A DNA stretch of 64,000 bases, from positions 1-64,000 of the forward strand of contig CAZCZB010000007.1 in the NCBI GenBank assembly GCA_964502995.1. The letters are read 5' to 3'. The stretch comes from Bin87 sp964502995 (GTDB lineage Bacteria > Chloroflexota > Dehalococcoidia > Lucifugimonadales > UBA3495). The notes below the pieces were generated by a model that saw only the letters and a list, made by a program, of their open reading frames with translations, was not told where the DNA came from and made no database searches. Below, one piece after another: positions 32,143 through 40,220 of this stretch; position 1 is the first letter of the stretch, and every line of letters begins with the position of its first letter. The translations under genes were made by a program, and so were the position numbers.

Positions 32143-32952
32143 ATGGTGGCAAATCAGACTAAACGCAAGACAGCTTCAAACTCTCCCTCGGCTTACACTG
32201 GCGGGATCACGATCAAATCGCGCCGGGAACTGGAAGCGATGGGCCGTGCCGGCGCGATAGTTGGCTCCACCCTGAGCCTGCTAAAGCGATCGGTAGTGCC
32301 TGGGATCACCACAGGTGAGCTAAACCGGATCGCGGAGAAAAACATCCGGAGCCAGGGCGCAGTTCCCGCCTTCCTCGGATACCAGGGGTTCCCGGGAACC
32401 ATCTGCGCCTCCGTCAACGAGGAGATCGTCCACGGGATCCCCGGCAAGAGGGTTTTGAAAGAAGGCGACATCATCAAGATGGATGTCGGCGCAACCATCG
32501 ATGGTTTCATCGGCGACGCTGCGATTTCGGTGGCCGTCGGTGAAATCGAAGAGCCGACGCAGAAGCTGATGGACGACACGAACGCCAGCCTGTACGCTGG
32601 CATCGCTGCGGCCCAGCCGGGCAATCGCATCGGCGATATCGGCGCGGCCGTTGAGAGCTATGCCCTGGAGCGGGGTTACGGGGTGGTTCGCCAGTTTGTG
32701 GGCCACGGCATCGGCAGGTTCCTGCATGAGGATCCGCAGGTGCCCAACTACGGGGAGCCGGGCAAAGGCATCCTTCTGCGTCCCGGAATGTGCATCTGCA
32801 TCGAACCCATGCTCAACATGGGCGGTGAGGAAACGAAGATTCTGGATGACGACTGGACCGTGATAACCGCAGACGGGTCATTGTCAGCGCACTTCGAACA
32901 CACGTTGGCGATCACTGAAGACGGTCCAAAAATTCTCACCGTACACGATTGA
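32143..32952 (+). CDS. map: Methionine aminopeptidase, type I
   Basis: A 269-residue MetAP. All five metal ligands are seen: the Asp pair in KMDVGATIDGFIGDAA, His in FVGHGIGRFLHEDPQVPNY, Glu in CICIEPM and Glu in HFEHTLAI. The active-site His is in NEEIVHGIPG. It removes the initiator Met from new proteins. It starts five bases after adk; an N-terminal extension of about 20 residues is Lys/Ser-rich. Confidence 0.97.
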   Translation: MVANQTKRKTASNSPSAYTGGITIKSRRELEAMGRAGAIVGSTLSLLKRSVVPGITTGELNRIAEKNIRSQGAVPAFLGYQGFPGTICASVNEEIVHGIPGKRVLKEGDIIKMDVGATIDGFIGDAAISVAVGEIEEPTQKLMDDTNASLYAGIAAAQPGNRIGDIGAAVESYALERGYGVVRQFVGHGIGRFLHEDPQVPNYGEPGKGILLRPGMCICIEPMLNMGGEETKILDDDWTVITADGSLSAHFEHTLAITEDGPKILTVHD

Positions 32953-33006
32953 TTCAAACATCCGCCGGCGCGGTCTTCGGCCCGCCGGCGCAAAAGTAGG
33001 CGATTT

Positions 33007-33225
33007 ATGGCTAAAAAAGAAGCGATAGAAGTTGAAGCCCAGGTGACCGAGGCTCTACCCAACGGAATGTTCCGGGTGGAACTGCCCAACGACCACCAGG
33101 TGCTGGCTCACATTTCCGGCAAGATTCGTATGCACTTCATCCGGGTTCTGCCCGGCGATCGGGTGCTGGTTGAGTTGTCTCCCTACGATCTGACCCGAGG
33201 TCGGATCACCTATCGCTTCAAGTAG
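33007..33225 (+). CDS. infA: Translation initiation factor IF-1
   Basis: A 72-residue OB-fold IF-1. EVEAQVTEALPNGMFRVEL, GKIRMHFIRVLPGDRV and VELSPYDLTRGRITYRFK match the family throughout. It lies between map and rpmJ as usual. Confidence 0.98.
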   Translation: MAKKEAIEVEAQVTEALPNGMFRVELPNDHQVLAHISGKIRMHFIRVLPGDRVLVELSPYDLTRGRITYRFK

Positions 33226-33244
33226 AACCAGCAGGGGTGTATCC

Positions 33245-33358
33245 ATGAAGGTATCCGCATCAGTCAAGCCCCGTTGTGACCGTTGCCGGGTGATCCGGCG
33301 CAAGGGTCGCGTGCGGATCATCTGCGTAAACAGCAAGCACGCGCAGCGACAGGGCTAG
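33245..33358 (+). CDS. rpmJ: 50S ribosomal protein L36
   Basis: A 37-residue protein read from ATG 33245: MKVSASVKPRCDRC at the start and a basic C-terminus. The zinc ligands C11, C14, C27 and H32 are all present, so this is the zinc-binding form. It sits between infA and rpsM, its usual place. Confidence 0.97.
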   Translation: MKVSASVKPRCDRCRVIRRKGRVRIICVNSKHAQRQG

Positions 33359-33433
33359 CACACACCGCGTAGATTTGTTTGATATCCCGCACTCCGGCCC
33401 GACCGGAGCGCTGAAACCACCAGGAGTCGAATC

Positions 33434-33826
33434 ATGGTCCGTATCGCCGGAGTAGACGTTCCCGACCGCAAGCGCGCTCACATCGCGCTGCGCAGTATCT
33501 ATGGGATTGGCCCCACCAAGGCCATTGAAATTGTCGGCAAGGCCAACCTCGACACCGACATGCCACCGCGCATGAGCGAGTTGTCGGAGGACCAGTTGGA
33601 CCGAATCCGAGTGATCGTGGACCAGGACTACATCACCGAGGGTGACCTGCGCCGCGAACACAACGAGAACATCCGGCGCTTGATCGACATCGGCAGCTAC
33701 CGTGGCCTGAGGCATCGGCGCAACCTGCCGGTTCACGGCCAGCGGACCCGCACCAATGCCCGCTCCCGAAAGGGCGCGCGCCGCACGGTCGCCGGTCGCG
33801 GACGCCGTACCGGTGGCAAGAAGTAG
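33434..33826 (+). CDS. rpsM: 30S ribosomal protein S13
   Basis: A 130-residue S13 of the 30S head. VRIAGVDVPDRKRAHIALRS, YGIGPTKAIEI, YRGLRHRRNLPVHGQRTRTN and a Lys/Arg-rich tail are conserved. It opens the alpha-operon part (rpsM-rpsK-rpsD-rpoA-rplQ). Confidence 0.98.
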   Translation: MVRIAGVDVPDRKRAHIALRSIYGIGPTKAIEIVGKANLDTDMPPRMSELSEDQLDRIRVIVDQDYITEGDLRREHNENIRRLIDIGSYRGLRHRRNLPVHGQRTRTNARSRKGARRTVAGRGRRTGGKK

Positions 33827-33891
33827 CGACGATTGCGGAACTGTCCGCACCGCGCGTAATCGATCACAGCCCATCCACGAGGTTAAATCAC

Positions 33892-34275
33892 ATGCCCCGT
33901 CCGCGAACCCGCCGCCGCGAGCGCCGCTCGATTCCGCAAGGCCGCGCTTACATTTATTCAACGTTCAACAACACGCTGGTGAGTCTGACCGACCCCGACG
34001 GAAACGTCGTGGTTTCCACCAGCTCCGGAACGGTCGGGTTCCGCGGTTCTCGCAAGGGGACGGCTTTTGCGGCGCAGCGCGCGGCCGAACAGGCCGCCCG
34101 TCGTGGCGTGGACATGGGCATGCGGAACATAGACGTGTACATCAAGGGGCCCGGGTCGGGACGCGAACCCGCAATCCGCGCGCTCCAGGGGGCCGGACTG
34201 CACGTAACCAGTATCCGGGACGTGACTCCCATACCGCACAACGGCGTGCGCCCTCCCAAGCGCCGGCGCGTTTAA
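33892..34275 (+). CDS. rpsK: 30S ribosomal protein S11
   Basis: A 127-residue S11 of the platform. YIYSTFNNTLVSLTDPDGNV, GFRGSRKGTAFAAQRAAEQA, KGPGSGREPAIRALQGAGL and HNGVRPPKRRRV are diagnostic. Confidence 0.98.
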   Translation: MPRPRTRRRERRSIPQGRAYIYSTFNNTLVSLTDPDGNVVVSTSSGTVGFRGSRKGTAFAAQRAAEQAARRGVDMGMRNIDVYIKGPGSGREPAIRALQGAGLHVTSIRDVTPIPHNGVRPPKRRRV

Positions 34276-34358
34276 AAACGGCCATCACGACCAATTGACA
34301 TGCAAGGGCCAGCCGGCCCACCGCTTACGATCACAACTGCAAGTACGGAAAGGAACTA

Positions 34359-34985
34359 ATGGGCAGATATACCGGACCTTCCTGTCGCCTGTGCCGCCGC
34401 GCCGGCGAAAAGCTGTTTCTCAAAGGAGACCGCTGCTTCTCGCCGCGGTGTGCCATCGAACGTCGGCATATTCCGCCCGGAGGCGGGGGCAACCGCCGCC
34501 GTCGCGTATCCGAGTATGGCGTCCACCTGCGGGAGAAACAGAAGGCCCGACAGATGTACGGCGTGATGGAAAGCCAATTCCGGAAGTACATGACCGACGC
34601 TTTCAAAACGCCCGGCATTTCCGGCAACAACCTGCTCCGCACGTTGGAGCGCCGATTGGATAACGTCATTTACCATTTCGGGTTTGCCGATTCGCGCAAA
34701 CAGGCTCGGCAGATGGTGCAGCATGGCCATTTTGCGGTCAATGGCCGGAAAACCGACATTCCGTCGTTCCTGGTCAAGCCTGGACAGACCATCTCATGGA
34801 CGGAAAGTTCGAAGCGGCGTGAATTTTTCGCCGACCGGACCGACGGCCTGCCCAGGCGAACCCTGCCGACCTGGTTGACCCTCGACCTCACCAAGATGGA
34901 AGGCGAGGTGGTGACGATGCCGCCGGACAACGAGCTGCCTGATACGATCAATTCCCGTCTCATAGTTGAGTTCTATTCGAGGTAG
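34359..34985 (+). CDS. rpsD: 30S ribosomal protein S4, zinc-binding form
   Basis: A 208-residue S4, an assembly initiator. C9, C12, C26 and C31 form a zinc knuckle, the Cys-rich variant. The S4 RNA-binding domain shows RRLDNVIYHFGFADSRKQAR and HFAVNGRKTDIPSF. In E. coli S4 represses the alpha operon. It is followed by rpoA after 7 bases. Confidence 0.98.
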   Translation: MGRYTGPSCRLCRRAGEKLFLKGDRCFSPRCAIERRHIPPGGGGNRRRRVSEYGVHLREKQKARQMYGVMESQFRKYMTDAFKTPGISGNNLLRTLERRLDNVIYHFGFADSRKQARQMVQHGHFAVNGRKTDIPSFLVKPGQTISWTESSKRREFFADRTDGLPRRTLPTWLTLDLTKMEGEVVTMPPDNELPDTINSRLIVEFYSR

Positions 34986-34992
34986 CCACTGA

Positions 34993-36075
34993 ATGCTGAA
35001 CACGCAGTTGCTCCCGCCATTGCGGGAAACCGAACCCGAAGTGCCCACTCCGTCAATCAGGATTATTGAAAGCAACGACACCTACGCCTGCGTTGCGCTG
35101 GAGCCGCTGGAGCGCGGGTTTGCCACCACAGTGGGCAACCCGTTGCGTCGGCTGTTGCTTAGCTCCATCCAGGGCACGGCGGTCACCTGGGTCAAAATTG
35201 AAAATGTGCCGCACGAGTACACTGTGATTCCTGGGGTTAAGGAAGAGGTCATGGACCTCTTGCTTAGCGTGAAACGAATTCGGATACAGGCGCTGTCGAA
35301 GCGTCCCGGCAAAATGCGGCTTGACGTAACGGGCGAGGGCAGGGTCTGCGCCGGCGATATTTCCACCGCCAGCGAGTTCCAGATCGTCAACCCGGAACTC
35401 CACCTGGCCACCCTCGACAGCCCTGATGTTTCGCTGTCCATAGAATTCAACGTCGAACCGGGCAAGGGGTATCAGCAGGTTGCGCAGGGCGACAGTATGT
35501 CGGGTTTGCCGGTTGGTGTCCTGCCGGTTGACGCCATCTACAACCCGGTTCGAAAGGTTGAGTACTCCGTGGAACGGATGATGGTGGGTCAGCAAACCGA
35601 CTGGGAAAGGTTGATCCTCCAGGTCTGGACCGATGGAGCGGTATCGCCTCTGGCGGCGATTCAAGAAGCCTCCGACAATCTGGTCCAGCACTTCTTCATG
35701 TTCAACCAGCTTAGCCGGCCCGGGGAAGCCGCCCTGGAAAGCGGCAACCTGTCGGTGGCCTCGGAAGTGTACCTGATGGCTATTGAGCGACTGGACCTGT
35801 CGTCCAGGACGCTGAATTGCCTCAAGCGCGCCAAACTGGACCGCGTGGGTCAGGTTCTTGAACTGAGCACCGACGACTTGCTGAACATCCGCAATTTCGG
35901 GCAGAAATCGCTGGAAGAGTTGCAGGGGAAACTGCTGGAACTCGGTGTCAGCGCCAGTGGTGGCGATGCCGCCATGAACCAGGACTATTCAGACGAAATC
36001 GGGAGTTTCTCGGGTGCCTCGCTGGTTTTTGAACCCGATGACGACGACCTCGATTTCGACGATGACGGAGAGTAA
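34993..36075 (+). CDS. rpoA: RNA polymerase alpha subunit
   Basis: A 360-residue alpha subunit. The N-terminal dimer domain shows LEPLERGFATTVGNPLRRLL, the next helix region SSIQGTAVTWVKIENVPHEY and SVERMMVGQQTDWERLIL. The C-terminal domain has LNCLKRAKLDRVGQVLELS and NIRNFGQKSLEEL for UP-element and activator contacts. A strongly acidic tail (DDDDLDFDDDGE) ends the protein and makes it longer than usual. Confidence 0.98.
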   Translation: MLNTQLLPPLRETEPEVPTPSIRIIESNDTYACVALEPLERGFATTVGNPLRRLLLSSIQGTAVTWVKIENVPHEYTVIPGVKEEVMDLLLSVKRIRIQALSKRPGKMRLDVTGEGRVCAGDISTASEFQIVNPELHLATLDSPDVSLSIEFNVEPGKGYQQVAQGDSMSGLPVGVLPVDAIYNPVRKVEYSVERMMVGQQTDWERLILQVWTDGAVSPLAAIQEASDNLVQHFFMFNQLSRPGEAALESGNLSVASEVYLMAIERLDLSSRTLNCLKRAKLDRVGQVLELSTDDLLNIRNFGQKSLEELQGKLLELGVSASGGDAAMNQDYSDEIGSFSGASLVFEPDDDDLDFDDDGE

Positions 36076-36077
36076 GG

Positions 36078-36431
36078 ATGCCATCCCATCGCGTTACCGG
36101 CCGCAAACTCAGCCGGTATAAGGACCAACGCAAAGCGCTTCTGCGCGGATTGACGGTTGACCTTATTCAGCACGAAAGAATCACCACCACCCTGGCCAAA
36201 GCGAAGGAAACCCGCGTGATGGCGGAAAAGCTCATCACGCACGGCAAGAAGGGGACGGTTCACAATCGTCGCATCGCTTTGAAGCAGGTTCCCAACAAGA
36301 GGGCAGTGTCCAAGGTGTTCGACGAGCTGGGTCCCAGGTATGCCGAGCGGCCCGGTGGTTACACTCGCATAGTCAAATTGGGCCCGCGCCAGGGAGATGG
36401 CGCCTATATGGCGGTCATCGAATTGGTCTAG
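36078..36431 (+). CDS. rplQ: 50S ribosomal protein L17
   Basis: A 117-residue L17. SHRVTGRKLSRYKDQRKALL, the N-terminal helix region and GGYTRIVKLGPRQGDGAYMA are typical. It starts three bases after the rpoA stop. Confidence 0.97.
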   Translation: MPSHRVTGRKLSRYKDQRKALLRGLTVDLIQHERITTTLAKAKETRVMAEKLITHGKKGTVHNRRIALKQVPNKRAVSKVFDELGPRYAERPGGYTRIVKLGPRQGDGAYMAVIELV

Positions 36432-36521
36432 TTTTTCGGACGGACAGGCGGAACAATCAGATAGCGGCACTTCGGAGCCGCTGGTTTTACCGCTGAGGCG
36501 TTGCCATAGAATCAACCAACC

Positions 36522-37346
36522 ATGATATCGGAAAAGCCTGCGCCGGAAACTGACCGGCGGATCGCCATGGTGGTGGCGTATGAAGGTACGGGTTATGCCG
36601 GCTTTCAGGCCCAGGCCAACGCTCCCACGATACAGGGAGAGTTGGAAACCGCCATCGCGAACCTGACCGGAGCCATTACCAGGATCAGGGGCGCGAGCCG
36701 CACCGATTCCGGGGCCCACGCCGATGGTCAGGTCGTAGATTTCCTGACGTCCAGCCGATTGCCCCCGCAGGTAATACGATCAGCGTTGAACCACCATCTG
36801 CCCGATTCCATACGTGTCCTGAAAATCGAGGAGGTTGCCACAACATTTCATTCCCGTCGAAGCGCAATCTGGAGAGAGTACCGTTACAGCGTACTCAACC
36901 GCGCCGTGCTGGCGCCGCTCCTCAGGCGCACGCATCATCTGGAAACGGGCCACGTTGACATTTCAAGAATGCGACAGGCAGCGTCCAGTTTGATCGGGCA
37001 CAGAGATTTTCGCGCGGTGGCCACCGGGCATCCGGAAGATCGAAGCGCGGTCAGGCGGGTGATCAAATGGGAAGTGACGAAACAACCTGCGGATGGCGAC
37101 ATCGTCGTAATCGACTGTATTGCAAACGGATTTCTGAGACACCAAATCAGGAGAGTGAACTCAATCCTGCTGGAAATAGGCAAAGGCAAACGTCCCATCC
37201 ACGCGATGGCCGAAGCATTGGCAGGCCGCACCGGTGGAATGCAACCGGCCCCGACACTGCCAGCCCGAGGACTTTGCCTGCGAAACGTCCACTACTCCGA
37301 GAACGAACACTTTTTGAAGGTTGCCGACAAACATGAAACGGACTAG
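36522..37346 (+). CDS. truA: tRNA pseudouridine(38-40) synthase
   Basis: A 274-residue TruA. The catalytic Asp is in RGASRTDSGAHADGQVVDF. AYEGTGYAGFQAQANAPTIQ, FHSRRSAIWREYRYSV and FLRHQIRRVNSILLEIGKG are conserved. It modifies the anticodon arm of many tRNAs. Its last 14 bases overlap rplM, so the two are co-expressed. Confidence 0.97.
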   Translation: MISEKPAPETDRRIAMVVAYEGTGYAGFQAQANAPTIQGELETAIANLTGAITRIRGASRTDSGAHADGQVVDFLTSSRLPPQVIRSALNHHLPDSIRVLKIEEVATTFHSRRSAIWREYRYSVLNRAVLAPLLRRTHHLETGHVDISRMRQAASSLIGHRDFRAVATGHPEDRSAVRRVIKWEVTKQPADGDIVVIDCIANGFLRHQIRRVNSILLEIGKGKRPIHAMAEALAGRTGGMQPAPTLPARGLCLRNVHYSENEHFLKVADKHETD

Positions 37347-37764
37347 CACTTACTTTGCCAAATCCGGCGACGTGCCGGACCAATGGCGCGTGATCGACGC
37401 GACCGGCATCAGCCTGGGACGATTGGCCAGGCAGGTTGCCATTGCGCTGCAGGGCAAGGATCAGCCGACGTACACGCCGCACGTGATCACCGGGAGCCAT
37501 GTGGTGGTGATAAACGCGGACAAGGTGCGCGTCACCGGCCGTAAGCTCATGCAGAAGATGTACTATCGACACAGCGGCTACGTAGGGAACCTGAAGTCGT
37601 TCCTGATGCGCGACATGATGGAACAACGGCCGGAGCGCGTGGTGTACCTTGCCGTGAAAGGCATGGTCCCATCCAACAAGCAGGGCCGGCAGATGATGCG
37701 CCGGTTGCGCGTTTACGCCGGCGACCAGCATCCTCACTCCGCCCAGGTCGGAACGGACCAATAG
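37333..37764 (+). CDS. rplM: 50S ribosomal protein L13
   Basis: A 143-residue L13. I start it at ATG 37333, giving MKRTSTYFAKSGDVPDQW, the usual beginning; a TTG at 37321 is in frame. VIDATGISLGRLARQVA, HVVVINADKVRVTGRKLMQK and AVKGMVPSNKQGRQMMRRL are typical. It overlaps truA and is followed by rpsI as in most bacteria. Confidence 0.96.
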   Translation: MKRTSTYFAKSGDVPDQWRVIDATGISLGRLARQVAIALQGKDQPTYTPHVITGSHVVVINADKVRVTGRKLMQKMYYRHSGYVGNLKSFLMRDMMEQRPERVVYLAVKGMVPSNKQGRQMMRRLRVYAGDQHPHSAQVGTDQ

Positions 37765-37810
37765 CCCTCCATACCAACACGAACGCAATCGACAGACAGG
37801 CAGGTAATTG

Positions 37811-38221
37811 ATGACGTTGCAAGGTGAAACGCAACAGTATTTCTACGGTACGGGCCGGCGCAAGTCAGCTATCGCAAAAGTGCGTCTGTACCCGGACGAT
37901 GGCACGGCGATCATCGTCAACGACAAGCCCATGGAAGAATACTTCAACTGGCTTCCATGGCAGTCGACCATCCGAGAGGCGTTCGTTGTTTCCGGAACCA
38001 CCGGCAGGTTCCGGGTCCAGGCCCAGGTGAAGGGCGGAGGCGTGAATGCGCAGGCCGAGGCGATCCGGCATGGCATCGCCCGCGCCTTGGTGGTTTCTGA
38101 CGCCAACCTGAAGCCCGGTCTAAGGCGAGCCGGCTTTATCACTCGCGATGCGCGGGTCAAGGAAAGCAAGAAGTACGGCCTGAAGCGTGCCCGGCGCGCT
38201 CCGCAGTACACCAAGCGCTAA
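37811..38221 (+). CDS. rpsI: 30S ribosomal protein S9
   Basis: A 136-residue S9, whose C-terminal tail reaches the P-site tRNA. FYGTGRRKSAIAKVRLYPDD, GGGVNAQAEAIRHGIARAL, and the end KKYGLKRARRAPQYTKR with the conserved final Lys-Arg are present. ATG 37811 follows AGG at good spacing. It is the last gene of the super-cluster. Confidence 0.97.
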   Translation: MTLQGETQQYFYGTGRRKSAIAKVRLYPDDGTAIIVNDKPMEEYFNWLPWQSTIREAFVVSGTTGRFRVQAQVKGGGVNAQAEAIRHGIARALVVSDANLKPGLRRAGFITRDARVKESKKYGLKRARRAPQYTKR

Positions 38222-38247
38222 ACCGGCCCAGAACGGTTGCCGGCCAG

Positions 38248-38275
38248 GGGCGACGCATTTGCGTCGCCCTTTTTT
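38248..38275 (+). terminator. Strong terminator ending the ribosomal protein super-cluster
   Basis: GGGCGACGC (38248-38256) pairs perfectly with GCGTCGCCC (38261-38269) around ATTT, followed by six T. It lies 26 bases after the rpsI stop and four bases before the convergent end of the CcdA-like gene. Confidence 0.93.
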
Positions 38276-38278
38276 GGT

Positions 38279-39199
38279 TTAGAGCAGCTCGCCCAGGGTC
38301 AGCCAGTAGAAAACGATGTATGTCCCGGCTACCACCATCAACCACGCTCCGACCACGCCCACGTATGGCAGCGCCTGGCGCATCCAGCGGATCAACACCG
38401 TGCGCGCCACCGCCATCCCCAGGGTGAGAACCATGATCACGCTGCCCATGCCCGCTGCGTAGAGCACGAACTGGCCCAGCGTTTCCAGGAAACTTGACGA
38501 CAGGCCCGCGCCCACCCCAAGAACCGCCAGGAACAGGGGCAGGGTGCAACTCAAAGAAGCCAAACCGTAGCTGACTCCGAACAGCACGTAACCCGGTACG
38601 TTCGATTGCCCGGGGTCGCCAATGCGCGATGCGGCCCTTTGCGCCAGGCTGGTGTAGATCTTGCCGCCGCCGGCCATGTAGGCGCCGGCGCCAACGAGGA
38701 GTATTCCCACCGCCAACCCGATGTATGGCAAGGCGGCGACCACAACGGCCTGGGATCCGAACCCCAGGACGAGGCCCACGGCGCCAAACAGGGCGATGAA
38801 ACCCACCGACACTGACAGGCCGACCATGATTGCCCTGGCCACCAGGCGGAACACGTTGCGCCGTTCCTCGTCCTGGTTGCCGCCGCTGACGTACAGACCC
38901 AGATAGGCCGGCAGCATGGCGAACCCGCACGGATTGACCGCTGACGCCGCGCCCACCGCGTAGGCAAACCCCAATTTGAGCCCCACGTTGCTGATGCTCG
39001 CGCCCGACGATCCTGATAGCAGTTCAACGAATCGGTTCACGCCGTCGATCCCGGTGGCGTTGCGGGCAAACAGCGCGCCCACCAGGGCAATCGCATACGC
39101 GACCACGGCGATGCCTACCGCTATCAGAAGGGAACGCCGGGCCATCAACCGGTCCATGATGGAAGGCTGCCGTTCAACATTTTCTACTGGAACTGCCAT
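38279..39199 (-). CDS. ccdA: CcdA/DsbD-type membrane thiol-electron transporter
   Basis: A 306-residue membrane protein with about eight predicted helices. The paired functional cysteines lie in AASAVNPCGFAMLPAYLG and GLASLSCTLPLF, the hallmark of CcdA/DsbD transmembrane domains. It should carry reducing equivalents across the membrane for cytochrome c maturation or extracytoplasmic thiol proteins. An extra N-terminal helix with a polar loop precedes the core. I use ATG 39199 after AGGTG; no cytochrome genes are nearby. Confidence 0.88.
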   Translation of the reverse strand: MAVPVENVERQPSIMDRLMARRSLLIAVGIAVVAYAIALVGALFARNATGIDGVNRFVELLSGSSGASISNVGLKLGFAYAVGAASAVNPCGFAMLPAYLGLYVSGGNQDEERRNVFRLVARAIMVGLSVSVGFIALFGAVGLVLGFGSQAVVVAALPYIGLAVGILLVGAGAYMAGGGKIYTSLAQRAASRIGDPGQSNVPGYVLFGVSYGLASLSCTLPLFLAVLGVGAGLSSSFLETLGQFVLYAAGMGSVIMVLTLGMAVARTVLIRWMRQALPYVGVVGAWLMVVAGTYIVFYWLTLGELL

Positions 39200-39257
39200 G
39201 GGGCACCTGCCTGAACATCGGCGGGATATCACTCGCCGAAGTCGTGAAGTTATGGGT

Positions 39258-39620
39258 TTATTCCTGGTTGCCGATCTGCATTACGGGGTTAGCTCGCACC
39301 ACTACGGTGTTTGCCACGCGGTCGGACAGTGATCGATGCTCCGCGTCGTCCATCAGGAGCAAAATAGCGTCCGCAAGATAGCCCAACAGGAAGCTGTGGG
39401 CCACCGTTTTCACGATTTCACGCACGAAAGTTAACAGCCAACCTGTCGGGTTCCCGTCTCGCCTGGTAACCCGGATGCCCAGCAATTGCTTGCCCGGAGT
39501 TTGGCCTCTGCCAAGCACAATCAGCCACCAGATGACATAACCAATAAACAGGGTTGCAAAGAATAGCACGGCATCCAACAGGGAAGCGAAAAGCCGGCGC
39601 AGCGGCGTTGCTGGTTCCAT
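39258..39620 (-). CDS. RDD-family membrane protein
   Basis: A 120-residue RDD-domain protein. The start MEPATPLRRLFASLLDAVL carries the Arg-Arg...Asp pattern, and GRGQTPGKQLLGIRVTRRDG is the family signature between two hydrophobic helices. A final helix and a short tail follow. Some RDD proteins act as Na+(or Li+,K+)/H+ antiporters, but most have no known role. It is one of three RDD genes within 3 kb on this strand. Confidence 0.8.
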   Translation of the reverse strand: MEPATPLRRLFASLLDAVLFFATLFIGYVIWWLIVLGRGQTPGKQLLGIRVTRRDGNPTGWLLTFVREIVKTVAHSFLLGYLADAILLLMDDAEHRSLSDRVANTVVVRANPVMQIGNQE

Positions 39621-39853
39621 CACTAGACCTATGATTCGAATACGTCGGGCCCGCTGTAACGGTTCTATGGATGGCGAACACAGGCAGACACGCAATTGAC
39701 TCGCACCCGTTATAACACCTAATGTGGCCGATCGTTAACTGCAATGCTCGAGGTTCGCCGACAGTCGTCGGCTTGTTGCCCTCCATTGTTCCGGGGTTTT
39801 CTAACACGCATCTCAGATGCGCCGGATGCCGATTGCTGAACGATGCCAGATCG

Positions 39854-40186
39854 CTATTCGTTGAGAACAACCATGGTGTTCACCATCTTGTCGTGTATGG
39901 AGCGGTTGTCGGCGTCCCCCAGCATGATGAAGAAGCTGATTACAGAGCCAAACGGGATGCAGCTTACGAGGAACTTGCAGCACCCACGTCCGAACATCAA
40001 TCCCCAACTGGCGGTTGTGCCATCAAGGCGGATCACCCTCATGCCCAGCAACTGTTTGCCCGGGGTCTGCCCACGTGACATGACTATCACCGTCCAGATC
40101 AGATATCCGATTCCCAAGGTCAACACAGCCAACAGGGCTTCCATGAAATAACCCCCCAATCGTCGTCCTGGTCCCGCTAATCGGAT
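39854..40186 (-). CDS. RDD-family membrane protein, probable AUC or AUU start
   Basis: A close paralogue of the RDD gene just downstream: LGIGYLIWTVIVMSRGQTPG and KQLLGMRVIRLDG match it. The conserved N-terminus LAGPGRRLGGYFMEALL begins upstream of any ATG, GTG or TTG except a TTG in its middle (40159). A perfect TAGGAGG (40194-40200) is followed by ATT (40187-40189) and ATC (40184-40186), both in frame, after which a stop blocks further extension. I therefore propose AUC or AUU as the start, giving about 110 residues. The conservative alternative is TTG 40159 with a clipped first helix. Confidence 0.65.
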   Translation of the reverse strand: MRLAGPGRRLGGYFMEALLAVLTLGIGYLIWTVIVMSRGQTPGKQLLGMRVIRLDGTTASWGLMFGRGCCKFLVSCIPFGSVISFFIMLGDADNRSIHDKMVNTMVVLNE

Positions 40187-40220
40187 AATCTAGCCTCCTA
40201 ATAGCATCTGGTTTGGTTTA

